Below the pieces are notes generated by a model. The model did not search any database, was not told the origin of the DNA, and saw only the letters and a list, made by a program, of their open reading frames with translations. Of a DNA stretch of 64,000 nucleotides, positions 45,001-60,000 are shown one piece after another (position 1 is the stretch's first letter; each line of letters opens with the position of its first letter). The DNA is from Rhodeus uyekii (lineage: Eukaryota; Chordata; Actinopteri; Cypriniformes; Acheilognathidae). Position numbers and translations under genes: made by a program. Where the stretch lies: assembly GCA_037043235.1 (NCBI GenBank), contig JAWRVZ010000003.1:9227501-9291500 (forward strand). Direction: 5' to 3'.

Positions 45001-48000
45001 AAAGTTAAAAGAAAATGATATTTTTCAAAACTCATGTGATTCTGCTAAGAAACGGTTTATCTTTAATGGATGAAAGACTCGCCAAGTACTGGACTATTCC
45101 AGCAATTGGAGCTTTAGTTTACTTTGTTGCATTATAAATAAAAGCGATACAGTGTGGGCGTCAAGGACATGTGGAATTACCAGAATTAAAGGAAAGACCA
45201 GATTTAAAGATCATCATAACAATACCACCACAAATACTGCCAGCATCTGCTATCACAGCTTTCGCCACTTACAAAACTTTGGCAGTTCATGAAACAGACC
45301 GTCAGACAATAAAGCTGTTGACAGTCGGCGTGTTTAAGCATGTACCGAGCTTTAACTAAAAGTCCATAGATTTTCTTAATCCTAACCAAATCTAAACATT
45401 AAAGGGATAGTTCACCCAAAATTAATGTTCTGCAATTATTTCCAAACCTGTATGCCATTCTTTACCCACAGAACACAAAGAAAGATATTTTAAACAATGT
45501 CCCAGTGTTTTTTTGCTTAGTTTTTTCCCATGCAATGAACTGGTCCAAATTCCAATGACTTATACTGTATGGATAAACACACTTGAAACATTCTTCAAAT
45601 TATCTTATATATTCCATGTTCCGCAGAATAAACAGTCATACCGGTTTGGAATGATATGAGGTGAATAAATGGTTACACAAATTTAATTATTGGGTGAACT
45701 ATATCTTCAAAAAGCTTTAAATTAGCTTTCCTGTAGCTCAACCAGTAGAGCATTGGAGCTTGCAACACCACGGTCATGGGTTCGATTCCCATGGAAAGCA
45801 AGAACTGATTAGAATGTCAATGTGTTCCTTGTATGCAATATAAGTTGCTTTGGATAAAAGCGTCTGCCAAATGCATGGATGAAAAATGTTCAAATACTAA
45901 CATGACAATCGGACAAAAATGGTACGTCTGATTACAGTGGTACCTCGAGATATGAAATTAATCCGTTCCGAGGCGACCTTCGCATAATAATTTTTTCGTA
46001 TCTTGGAACACATATTACATGTAAAATGGCTAATCCATTCTAAGCCCTCCAAAAACACCCCATTAAATTTCATAATAAAGCTAAATTGACCTATAAACAA
46101 TGAAATAACGTAAAATGTCGAAGCTTACCTTTCGAGTGAGGCTATCTCCGAAAGTGGCGGCAGAGGACGAGGAGGACAAACGGCAGATAACGTACGTACG
46201 TACGTACACTTAACTTTACGAAAACACATAACAAATGTAAAGTTTCGGGTGCGGAGTGGCTGAGTTAAAGCACGCCAGCACGTATGTATAGAAGATGCAT
46301 GATGGGAGGGATGCTGTCCAATAAGAGAGAAGGATCTCACGGCTTGGCTAGCATCAGGAACCAATGGGAGAGCAGGAGGATGGTGTCTACTATAACTAAG
46401 ATGGCGGCGTGCGGCGCGAGTTTCAAAATTGTTATGGGGCGAAACCTTTCGTATCTTGAAAACTTTTCGTATGTAGAGCAGTAAAAAAATTTCGTCTTTG
46501 CTTTCGTAACTTGGATTTTCCGTAAGTTGAGCCTTTCGTATCTTGAGGTACTACTGTATTTAGAAAAGTACTAGCACACCTCTGCTCAATAACACGCATA
46601 ATTTAACATTAGTGTCCGACAAACAATTTATGACAACTTACATGGAACATTTTAGGGTTAGGAATTTGTTTTGAACCTTAGTATAAACAGTATGAATAAA
46701 TGTATGAATGAACCAAAGAGAAGGAGAGACACTCACTTGCGCTCACAGTATTGGCCAAAGTAATTGTGCCCACACTCGCAGCTGTAGCCATGTTTGGAGC
46801 TGGGTTTACGAACGCAGGAGGAAGTATGTTCGCAGGGGTTTAAGAGACACGCATCCACACAGTCTCTGCCAAAGTAACCTAGGGGAAAGGAAAAGAGAGA
46901 AATAATAATCTGTGTCAGACTCATAAACTAGACTCAAATCTTAACGCACATACACAAGGCCCTAAAAGTCATTAAAAAATGTTATATTTTCTATTACAAA
47001 AACATATTTATTTACGTTTATGAGTGGAAAGTTGAAATTAAAAATGTCTTATGTGATGATAAAGCATATTTAATCCAATTTAAATGGATTAAATAAACTT
47101 TTGGACCCCTGTATGTAACTACTCTAAAAGTTTTTAGTCCTTTTGTAGCACTGTTAGTGTTACCTGGCTCACAGACACACGTGTGAGACGCCCAGTTGTC
47201 CCTGCAGCGGCTGTGTGTTGGACACAGGTTGGATAGACAGGCATCAGGTAAGTTACATCCGTCTTTAGCCCGAACTCGTGTCGCATACAGTATGTTGATG
47301 TTGGCAGTGTTGGTGGGGGTCTCACCCATTCGCAGACCCTATAAAATGGCCACATAAAATAGTGTTAATGAGACATTACACACCTTTAAACAATGTAAAT
47401 GTGCTTGTATGTGAGATTTACCTGCATGCAGCCAGTAAATCCTCCCTGAACAGTTCCGTCTTTCTTAAGCAGTCCCCCGATAAACAAGTTCCTCAGTTTA
47501 AGGCCGGGCAGCTCATTACCGATCTCCACTGTCCTCTATACATTAAAACAATATCAGAAATATTTTAAACTTATGGATACAGAACTCAAACCACATGTGT
47601 TTATTGGTGTTTTCATAACATGAAAGTTCTTTAAATCTATTTTTATGCAAACTAAGACTTTTATTGTGCATCATTTGCATGCATGATCATTTATGATTCA
47701 ATATTTTTATCAAATTATGTACAAAACGTGAAAATATTATATAACTGTGCATTAAGAATACAGTAGCAAAACAGTGTTTTAGTGTAATAGCTGAAATGAT
47801 AGATTTTAAGTATTTTTAATTAGTGTTTATAATTGTATTGCATTTTTAGTTATGATTTTAGTAATCTGTGTGGTTTCTTTTTCAGTTTGAATTATTTTAG
47901 TAGTTTAACTAAATGAAAATGAGAAATGTTGCTTTGGTAATTAGGTAATTTGGTAATTTTTTACAATTTTTATTTAAGTGTCAACAAATATTTTTTTTCA

Positions 48001-51000
48001 TGATTTTAGCTTTAGTTCAGTATAATAACCCTTTTCCATCATAGAAAGTGGTCAAACTTAAACAATTATTTGAGATTTGATGGACATGATTGGTGGTTTA
48101 GATAAATTACTGTTGAAAAAATGACAAAAATTACAATGTTGAAGAATGGGAGTAGACAAATTAAATAATATAAAAAGTTTAAATTGAGCTAATCTAAATC
48201 TACACAGCACCACATTCCCAAAGTTGAATAAATATAATTTGTATTTGAATCTGACTTAGGTGGTCTTCAAATAAATATTAAGATAATATACCTGAAACAT
48301 GCCATAATCCAAAGACACAAGAGCCATATATTTGATGTCTTTGTCATCTTTTCCGCTCTTGAACTCGACAAGCACATGGTGCCATTCACCATTGTCCACG
48401 AAAACCTGAGGAAAATCTAATAGGGCTACACGTCTAACACCCAGAAACACCTGGAACCGAAGGCGTCTGTTGCTCACCTGGAAACACAAAGTAAGATTAA
48501 ACACAAAGGTTTCAAAGATTGAAATCTAAATCAAACAAGGATGAGAGCACAGTCTGATTTATCTGCTTTATTAAAAACAGACGTTTCATTGAAAACAAGA
48601 TCGAACGTGGTGGATTACTAAAACACAATACTCACCATAAGATTAATCTTGGAAAATTCTCCAGCACTGGCTTGTATCAGAACGCCTGTGCTTTTTCGGG
48701 TGCGAAACATAACACCCATATACCAGGGAATGGCAATGGTAATATCGGTCTCGCTCCACGACACCAGTGCGTGGCCATCGAAATGCAGGGGGGCGGGCAT
48801 AACTGCGTAAAGAAGATCATCAGACAACAGTTCAGGTGACATCCAGACTAAACAAAGTTGTTTTACTAACGGAAATCTGTTAACGGAAATAAGCACTGGT
48901 TGAATCACAAATAATCACTTTCATTCATGGACATGATTGTCCATGGAGGAATGTTTCCCAGTTTTCCAGGAGATTTCAGAATCAGGAATGTGAAACGTTC
49001 TTACACACCAGTTTCCTCAGGGCAAATATTTTACTTTCTCTATGTGAAGGCTGAACTAATGGAAATAACAGTAGTATATCTTAGACCCAACCCTGGAAGT
49101 GTGACAGTAATATTAGGGATATTCATAGTTGGGACTACTTCTACTTCTACTACTTCTCTTAAGTTTCCTCAATTGAGATTTTAGACCTACAGAGGTGAAG
49201 ATTTTCAGTATCCTGTCTGGAGTTTGAGGCCCTGATCTTAGTATGCTTTCATTTTATGTTAAAGAGTAGCCTGAATGATCTTCAAAACATCTGCTTTTGA
49301 GTGCCACAGAAGAAAGAAAGGGATTCAGGCCTGAAGTGACATGAGATTGTATATGCATAATAATACATCCATTGACAGTATTATTATGACTTTTATGTTC
49401 TTTTGTAGGCTCATAACACAGTGTGATCCCTCCATTCAATTGATAAGCAAAAAATAAATCAAAAATATGGGTTCAACGGGTTTTCCTTACAAGAAATTAG
49501 GTCAAACTAAGCTCACTGAAAATGTTAAGCCATTTGCAACCCCATTCACTCTTATTTTCATTCACCAACTCTTTGTGATTATAATGCACTTACTAAAATA
49601 GGTTTACAGTGTAAAATCTTGGACGGACAGACAGATAGACATATTCTATATTCCTGTCAGGTATGAGTCATTAGATCTGAGCACAGATTTATGGAGGCCA
49701 AGGGCAAATCCAGGCAAACGACGGGAGGCGTGTCTGTGTGTTTGTGTCCATTAAGAAAAATCAAGTCAAAGGAAGAATGCTATATAGAAAAGAGTAGGAA
49801 AGAGAGGATTATCTTACCATGTTCACAATTCTTTCCTCCGTAGCCTAATGGGCAGTTACAGGTGTGGGTGTTCCATCTATTCACACATACGCCTCCATTC
49901 TGACATACAATCTTGCTACAAAAGTCATTTTTTGCTGCACAACCTGAATAGAAAGGGAAAGAGCACTTTAAATATTAAGGGTTGGAGTTTGACAACTTAA
50001 TGGAGAGCTTTAGAAAAGAGAGAAAGACATTGTTTAAAAAAACAGTGCTGTGAAAAATATATGAAAGAAGTCAGAAGTTTTGAGTTTGTTTTTATAGCAC
50101 TCTGATATGTATTATTATAATATTTTTTTCAAATCAAGGAAGACTGATTTGTCATGATATGAACCTTTGTAACAGTTTCTAACCTGCCGAGGTGCCATTG
50201 TTGGCAATGAAGCCGGCCATGTCTACGGGCTTGCTGTCGATAGTCAGGTTCCTGATGCAGCCCACAAAGTCCCGGTTCTGTATGGGGAAATCCTCAGGGA
50301 GGTTTGGAACGCCACCCAGGAGCAAAGGTCCTGTAAGATCCAGTGACCTGTGCACAAACAGAGAAATCCCTGAAGCCACGAACAGAAAAAAAGTCCCAAA
50401 CATTCACCATTATATAGATTAATAGAGCTACATTAAAAACTAAGAGCATTATACCAATCATTTAAAAAGTACATTGGAAATAATTGAATGTCTATGTGCA
50501 TTCAGATCTGAGATATCTAGACCATTAGGCAAAAATCAGAGGACAATGAGATGAGTGGCTATTTTTATTGTATTGTTTTTGTCCAAAATCCCCATCCTTT
50601 CAACACATTTTGGTTTGAATAAAAATAAGGACAAGATGATGACAGAATTAGCTCTTTTGGGTGAACTATTCCTTCAGTTTTGAGGTAAGAATAAAACCAA
50701 AAAACGTAGGTATTTATCTGAAAAATTTATAATTACAGCTACAGGAAAAAAGCATATATTGACTACAACACAAGTTATTAGTTAGTTATTAATATTTTGT
50801 CGGTTCTCTCGTTTTGCATGTGTGTTTTGTATGACAGTCTGGCAAAAAATGATGTCCACAAAATTTGCAGATGTTTCTTTGCGTTAACACAATTAAAACA
50901 ATTGACTCAAAGCATAACTATGCAATGTGCTTGGAAAAACTTTAACACATTTTTTATATTTAAATTAAGGGGGAAGTTGTTTCACCTAAACCAGACATCA

Positions 51001-54000
51001 CTTTTGGCATATGCATTTTTATGTTTTTCATTAAAAGTTTTTGCCCTACATAGCCTTTTATCCTTTAAAATAGATATTTATCCAGTATTATATGCCAACA
51101 TCTGGCAGCAATGATAATTTCCACCATAATCTATCATTCATAGAAAGGCTATCAAATTATGAAAATAATCTTATATTTTCAAAGGAGGGTCTTAAAGGAA
51201 AAAAAAAGAAAGAACCATTTGAACATAAAATGCGCAGTTATTAAAATGAGTATGTTTACATGTTTTGTATTTTTTATTAAAAAAATTTTTTTATGTTTTA
51301 TTGCTGCTGTGGTTTTGTATTTCAGCATCTGGGCTTCACATTGTAGTGGATTGCAGTGCATTTAATCTCTAATTCATATTGTGACCCAAAAATCCACATA
51401 GATCTGTAGGTTTGTGGGTCAGCACTTACTGCAAACATATGGTCTGACCCTAGCAGTTGCATTTCAGAGGCTTTACGGACCATATCTCCACTTATCTCAG
51501 ATGGAGCGCCACCATCTCATACGGCACTGTTCTCCACACACAGAGACAATTAGCTTACAATGGCAAATCCCAGCTGCAGATAAGCCGGGAGTGTGTTTCC
51601 ATTGTTGAGCCCATAAAACTGGTTTGACATGAGACAGAGTGCAGATTGGTGGAGATTAGGGAAAATCGGAGTGTAACGGGAGAAGCAGAATGCTGTGTAA
51701 TCTGCTGTAATGATCAGCTATTCAACACCCGTCTGTGGTTAGCATGCCTTCGTGTACTCAAGTTCCTCTGTCCCATCACACTTTCCCTTTCAGCATCCAT
51801 ATCATGCCCTGAGGACTTTAGATGGTGGAAACATAGGAAGAACCAGACTTTTCAGGTAGGGATTACAACAAATGAAATCACAGTTCCTTAAAAACAATTT
51901 TCTTTTTCTGGCTTCTGCAACCCATTTTCCTTACAAATTTCCAAAACAGATTATCGGAATTGGCCAGTCTAGATTTTCTATTTCAAAAAGAAAATACGTC
52001 AAACCAGAAAATAAATCTTTAAGAAATGGGGTCATCAATAAAATGTTCTTGTTTTCATTTTGAAGAATTTGTTGGTTAAAAAAAATAAATAAACAAGTAT
52101 TATTATTATTGTTTCAATACGCCACACTACTTCAGTATTGCGAAAATATCATGCTGACTTTAAGAAAACATTTATTTCATATGGCCTGTTTGCGCACCAC
52201 GTATCAAAATGTTTCCAGGTTTATTAATAACTATTACTACTACTGTATTTATTTTTATAATAATAATAATTATTATTATTTTGACCTGTTTTCTCAGAAT
52301 TGTGAGACATAAACTTCAAAACTTCAAGTTAAAAAGTCCAATTCTGAGTAAAAAAAGAAAAAGAGAAAAAGAAAGAATTGCGAGATGAAAAGTCACAATG
52401 ACCTTTTTAATGTTTTATCACATTCTATAGTAAAGGGATATTATATATATATATATATATATATATAAATATATATAAATTTTTTATTAATGTTATTTAT
52501 ATTATGTAACAATAATCTAATAATAACATTAAACATATTATTCATTTTATTAATAATATTTTTTTTCTTATTGAATATCCTGATTTACTAAATATGCCAC
52601 AAAAACAGTTACATGTTTAATTAAATTAAAGAACACTTACTTCTTTTGGCCTGTTTGTGTACCACGAGCTGCACAGCTGTAGTTCCCAACCTGTCCCCCG
52701 AAACGCAGTGCCATGGACACATCACAGTCGTTGACGGCAACCACTGCAACCTTTTCCTCAGAGGGGCCATGAGGGATGCCAAGTCGCCCTATATTGGGCT
52801 TGAATAAAAAAAGTTGCATCTTTAATTTTTAACAGTTAAAATGTAATCCAATACAAAGTTAATTTGTGGGCGGGACATTAAAGATTAGCTTAAAAACTGT
52901 ATGTAGTTTCTAAACATTGTTAAAAAAAATCGAGAGCTCACATATTTTATTGTATTGACATAAAAAAGTATATTGTATTGTTATATTTCACAGTATAAAT
53001 GGTTTCTTTATTCAACTGAATATATAGATGCTTTAATATTTAATGAACAGGGATCCCTCGCGAAGCAGATCTGTAATTTGAAAACCCATTATTTAATGTA
53101 ATGAAGATCACACATGTCTCAGTAGGCCTTTGTCTTAAATCTTCTTTTTAATCCTGGAATAGAACTCCAAAGTATGTGGATCTCAGCAACATTTCCATTC
53201 ACACCTTTGTAAATTTGGAGATAATAGGTCTTGTTTGTCTGTAATCTCTAACACACAGCATGTGATGATTGTTTACCAGTCTGACATTCTGGCCTGCTCA
53301 GCTCATCTAATTGGATTATGCCAACGAGAAGCTGGCACAGAGGAGATACCAGAGAAAGAGAGCACATCATTTTATGTAAAACCTCCCCAGAGACCCAACT
53401 GGTTTCCACAAAACAGCAAAAATTTGTATTATCATCTGACAACACCCTTCCCCCATGCAAGAGTTTTTCTGAAATTTTCTCAGCTTGTTAAAAATTGATT
53501 TTGTGGTGCGTATGATGTGCTTAGCTGATCTTTGATGTCTGCCCTGTGGTGTTAAAAAATGTCCAAGTGACAGTTTGGTGTGACGTGAACATCTCTCACT
53601 CCTGAAGACAGTTCATTAGAGCACTGCGGTCACAATTTCAAACTATGTCTATCTAGTTTTCTGTGTAGCCCTTGCTGAAATGAAAGAGAGAGAAAAGAGA
53701 TGTCTGTGTAAAAAGAACAACAACGATGATACATTTTCTGCAAATTATTGCAACATAAAATTTATTATTATTATTACTATTATCATGGTGCCAATAAATC
53801 AGTGCTAATTAATAATAAATTAATTGTAATATTTATATTCAACCTTGCATAACAACAAATACAAGTTAATATCTGCATTCAACTCGTTATTAGATATGTA
53901 TAAATGCTAAATAAATAAACCTCTTAACTAAAAATGCAAATATTAAACCAGATGCGAGTTTTTATATTCCTTTCAGTTGTTTCCAGAAAGCAGAGGTGAT

Positions 54001-57000
54001 GAAGGGAATGTGACTGAATGTGACTGATAAAGTGGTCAACAAGACAATCTATGAATGGGAGAATTCCTATACTCTGACGTAAGTGTTATGCAATAAATCT
54101 AACCGGTCATGGCCTGAAGGTGATTGATCAGTCACCAGCAGCCAATTAGCTTTAAATATGGTGTGAAAACCTGATGAGAAAAAACGCTTTGAGACACCTT
54201 TAACAGAACAAATACCATTTAAATATCATATTTCTCCTCTGTCAATAAAGAGGACATACGTCTCAATTACAGTTTTTTTTTAATCAGGTGCATGATAATC
54301 TGTAAGAAAAAAACATGATAAAAAGAAAACAGAGTCACTTCAACTCAACCATCTGTCTCTCACAATAAGCTTCCATTGTAATGCATTGATCATCCCAAAA
54401 TGAACGCAGTGACAAGCTCAATGCCCTCAGGATCACACATGCACACAAATCCTGACAACGGCTATTAACCTCCACCCTTGTAATCATCAGCTTTTTTGTT
54501 TCAAAGTTCAAAACAATGGTTCATGGATTCCGTGGCCTAACCATGAGTTTCTTTCTTTCTAAATATGCTATTCAGTAAAAGAGAAAAAGAAAAAAAGATA
54601 GGAAAATAGTTCCTATTTAAGATTAAGGCAGAAAAGGTTAGGCAACAATATGTTCTGTTTAGGGTCAGTGAAAACCTAAAGCCACTGTAATAACTCAAAA
54701 TATACTTTTCAAGTAAGTATTTAATGATTCTTCTTAATTGCATGAGAACTGACTATAAAAGAAATGTCATCTGATCATCACACTTCAAAAGTCCTTCATA
54801 TACAAAATATCTATAAATGCAACAAATTTTTGTATGCTAAGCTTGTATTACTGGTGTACACAGTGTAGAAATACCCTGTTGACAATTAATTACATTTTCT
54901 TTTAATTCATTTTTCTACCACGAGCACTTATGCAGGTTAAACTTAACCCTGTAACACCGTTACAGAAGGTTTAATAATAAAGTACTGTTATAATAAAACA
55001 GTACTGTACTAATAATAAAGTACTGTTCAAAAGTTGATTTGTATTGAAAGAAATTAATACTTTTATCCAGCAATGACGCAATAAATTTAGCAAAAGTAAC
55101 ATTAAAGGCAATTAAAACATAAACATTAAATTTTTTTGAACATTCTATTCATCAAAGAATTGTGTCAGATGTAACATGGTTTCCACAAAAACATTAGGCA
55201 GCTCAACTGTTTTCAACATGGGTAGTAATAATAAATGTTTCTTGAGCAGAATGATTTCTGAAGGATCATGTGACACTGAAGAGTAGAGTAAATGCTGATA
55301 ATAAATAAATTAAAAGTTTGATCGAACAAATGCATAATTGCTTTGGTGAGCATAAGAGACTCATTTAAAAAAAATATTAATAATAAATGTTACCTAAACC
55401 GTTGAACAGCAGTGCGTCTGGCTACTGAGGTTAGAGGAACATTTAAAATTATTACTAAAAGTAGTGAACAAAATTGGCTAATTAAAAGCATGTACATTGG
55501 GGTCTCTGGACATCAAACATAAAAACAATAAGTCTAAACAAACTATTGCAAAAAATTTTGCATCATCAAAGAACTGTTTGTAAAAATTGCATTAGGCAGT
55601 CACTAGCCGAGATACTTTAAAATGAAGAGATCTAACACTTCAAAGCGTCACTGCATTACAGCTGCGCCCTGTTGTGTTTACTTATTATACAAGGAAAATA
55701 TCTGAAAGTGTCTTCAAAGACAACTTGTGTCTATAGACAAAATAACACGCAGGTTGAACTTTGAAAAGCAAAGATCAATGAGGTCAAATAGAGGTAATTT
55801 ACAAAGTTTTTGAGACTCCATTTTTAAGATATTGTATGCCAGACACTTCAATCCAATTTTTTTCAAAACATTTCAGACATCAAAATAGAAACAGATGTCG
55901 GGTATTAAGGGTCAATGCAAACTCTATGCTATATCAAATACTTTCACCAAAGTTTACCATATGGTAAGGTTATCTTTCATGGTTTTACTTCATAAAATAA
56001 AAACGCATTCTGGAGATTTACAATAACAAGCAGGGTGTTTTTATATTCATGTGCAGCAGAAAAAAACGTGTGCCATCTGGCGCTTTTAGACACTCCGAGT
56101 GTGTCATTGTAGTCCCAGATTAACTCAACAGGGGGTCTGGTATTGTCTACGTTCCTGACCAGACTATATTGAACTTGGACTTGTTAAATGACAGGGACAA
56201 GGGGGAGATGAACACAATGGAGCAAATACGACATACGGATGGAGTAAAAAGAACATTGAATCTAAATAGGAGGCTTTAGAGTCCGATCTTCCATAAGAGT
56301 AAATGGTGCTCCAATCCAAAAATACAATTGCTAACTTGAATACTACACTATATTACATACATTTTGGATGCAATCGTTAGTGAGATTTAGGTCTTAGTGA
56401 GATTTCAAACTGGTGTCGGCCTTTCATCTATTTAGTGCAACTTGGGTCGAGGACAAAAATTAAACCTACAGGATGTTGATTCAGGGACGAATGTTGCTTT
56501 TAGAAGAGACCAGTGAGATTCTCTAAAGCTTCATTATGACTCAATCCAGGAATACTGAGACACAGACTCACGTAGATGCTCAAAATGCTTTCTATTTTTC
56601 GAAAAAGAGTTTTAAAGTAAAGCAGCATGTAAATAAGGTTACTAAGGTCACGTAATAATGGGTTAATGAGAGGTTGATGCATTCAAGCTGAATTAATTAA
56701 TTGTGTAACTACAATATGTTGAGGTGTTTACAATTCAGCAACAAAAAAAAAAAAAAACTTGAGAACTACTTGCTTCAAAACATGAAGAACAAGAACTGAA
56801 TACCTTATTAGATAATACTAACACTATGGGTTACAAAATACTCTTAAAAACGAGATGCTGTGTAATAAGAGACACAGGTAAGAGAGAAGACGACTAGCTT
56901 TTGGCTGTGAAACATGACACATGATGTATTACACACGCACCAAACTTCATTCATGCTACATTTCAGCAAATGAAATATGAGGGTCTAAAAACTGAACAGG

Positions 57001-60000
57001 ATAAAAGATGTAGAAATACAAGATGTTTCTTTTGACTGGAGTTCTTAGAAGATGCTGTGAACTTTGATACAGCTAGAGATGCCGCTGATATCATGTGTCT
57101 TCCTTCGTGATATATGGACATGGCAATGATCTCATCAAGAAACACGCGACTTGTGAGACTTTGACTTTCTCTGGCATAGGACCAAAAAATTCATGAAGTA
57201 CAAGAAGAACAAATTTGTGTCGATTCTTTGTGAAACCCTTCTTACATAATGCATTTCACAATCAAAGCAATTATGGACTTAATAATGAATTTAAGAATAA
57301 TGTAAACAGCAATTCCTTTCGCTAATGCTTCATGAATTACGTCCATTGACTTTCCAAACAAAAGTACTTAATTGACTGTCCATTCTCATTGTGTTCAGTA
57401 CAAATGACTTACCTTGTTGTAGTAATGTAGATGTATGGTGTGCCATTGTCCATTGCTAACCCCACCAGATACAAATGGAGTCACTGTGGTTTTAGATTCT
57501 CCTAACCAGAAAAAACAGGAAAGAGGAAACCATTTTTTTTCCAGCAACACACTATGCAATTCCCAAACAATTCCAAAAAACTAAATTCCAAACTAACTAA
57601 AAGGCTCCAAAGCAGCTTGAGTATTTTAATATGTGTGGCATTTTTCCAGTCTAGTGGACAAAATAAGTCAATCATTATTGAGGAGATAATGGCATGTCAG
57701 GACCTCTCATGACAGCACTTTCCCTCAGTGCATACACTGTTAAATATCTTAGCTGTTTATATCTCTCCAACTTAATTAAACTGAGTGATGGATAGTAAGC
57801 TGGGATGGACCTTTGACCTCTGATGGTTCATAATTGACCAGAATCACTGTGTTGTTTGATGTTTTACATTCCAGAAAAGTTGAGGAAATGCCTTTCACTG
57901 TCTTTATTCTCAGCTCATGTGGACGGGTGACCCTCAGTTTTGTGGTAAGACGTAACAAGCATCTGCTCATACTCAGATACTCTAGGGAAGAATTCCACTA
58001 TTGTGTTTCCTTTGGAAACAATTCTGACCTGTTAAAAAGAAGGGACGTGGTATTTCACGCACACTGACTAGACAGTAACTCTTGTTGATGTGTGAGGTTT
58101 AACAAAACAAAGGAACAGGTAGATGGAGGAAGTGTGTTTTAATGCTCTTTGGCCACCTGCTTCCTTTGGCACAGCTCTGGATGCACAAATACGCAGTAGT
58201 GTTTGAGATTTGACACTCAAACAAAAATGCATGAATATTCAGGACTCTTAGGCTTTGTTCAGATTCAAATCGATTGAAAACTATTTGTTGTTTGAGCAAC
58301 AAAACAAAATTTGATTATATATTTGAATATAATCTGATTACAAAAAGTTAAATATGTGAGGGTAACATCATTCGCGAATAAAAAAACGAACAAACAAACA
58401 ATTATTTAAAAAAAAATATTGGTTAGGTATTTTCTTAGGTACTTGCATTCAACAAAAACACTGGAAACTGTTCTTAAAACAAAACACACAAACTAAATTA
58501 AATCATTTCATATTAATTTTATATTAAAACAAAATACATTATCTTAGATGGAAAATATAGTCACTGAATGGTGCAATTTAGAGATCTACTACTTACCAGC
58601 AGAGAAGGTCAGCTGGATTTGCTCTTCGACAATTTCAATCGCAATGAAATCATGCCTTTCATTAAACCTGCCATTATACAGCAGCAGGGCGTTTCTCTCC
58701 CTGGTAGCAAACCTATGAATAATAATAATAATTATAAAACAATCAAAACCTTAATGCATAACAATTAGCTTGTTCAACTTAAAGTGTAAAGAGTAGATCC
58801 ACAGGCTATTTCAAAAGATTTCTTAAATAGGCGTAAACCTTTTTTTTTTTACACCAAATTTATCATATTTTCATCAGACCTTCTATTTGAATGAATATTC
58901 ATTTCAATTCATTTCTGATCCACAAATCAAGAGCCCAGGAACATCCTAAGATCACTCAAAGCACAAACATGCATGCTTGACAGAAGAATAAAAAAAGATA
59001 GGGAGTGGAGGAAAAGGAAGAGATAAAAGCTGCCAAGAGACACAGCTAGAGGTTATGACGCTGTAATGGACAAGGGGGAAACTGATACTCTGATGTTTGC
59101 CAACCTCTGGTATCTCAGTTGGCCCTGTGGTGAGGGCACCTGGGAGTTTTGCAGGGAGAGGTGTCAGATAGCACATGGCAAAGGGGCAGACTCACAGGAA
59201 GTACGAACAAAGATGCCTCACCGCGCGCGGCATCCTGTTTTCATGTGTGCCATGAGAAGAACTTGTGTGGTTGGTATGCACCGGTGCCTAATTTGCTAGA
59301 TCGGTTACATGGTAATTAATAAATGCCATAATGGGAAAGTGAGGAGATGTGGTAGAGGTTAAACAGGTGTTCACCCTTAGAAAAGTTTTCCCAGAACAGA
59401 ACAGGACAAGATTTGCACGCGAATCAGACGTAATTAACTAAACGTGACATACAAATAATATAAAACATAATAGAACGAAGGTACAGATAAAAAACATATA
59501 AAATGAAATATAATTGTATTTATTATTATTAATGATACGTTTTTATATTTTAATATTTATTATTTACTATTATTTTATAAATAAATGTATTTTATGTATA
59601 ATTGTATTGTTTATTATGGGATACTTCAAAGGTATTAAAATAAAAATATCTTTATTAATGAAAGGTATTTTACGTATTATTATTATTATTATTTATTATA
59701 AGATCTTTTATTTTAAAAGTATTGAAATATTATCTTATTAATACTATTTATCATTTTATTATTTATTAAAACATATTTTTAATAGTATTAGAATTGTTAT
59801 TTTAGGATATGTATAATTTTATTGTTTATTATGGAATATTTTAATAGTATTAAAATAAAAGATTTGTTATTAATGAAAATAAATGTATTATTTATTATTA
59901 TACCTTTTATTTTAAAAGTATACAAATATGATCTTATTAAAAACATTTTTCAATGTACGATTTATTATAATATATATTTATTTTAATAGTACTGATAAAA

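Noticed and set aside
45726..45800. tRNA gene-like sequence with A and B boxes
   Set aside because: Followed by a common non-tRNA body and tail, and repeated at five places; it is a SINE.
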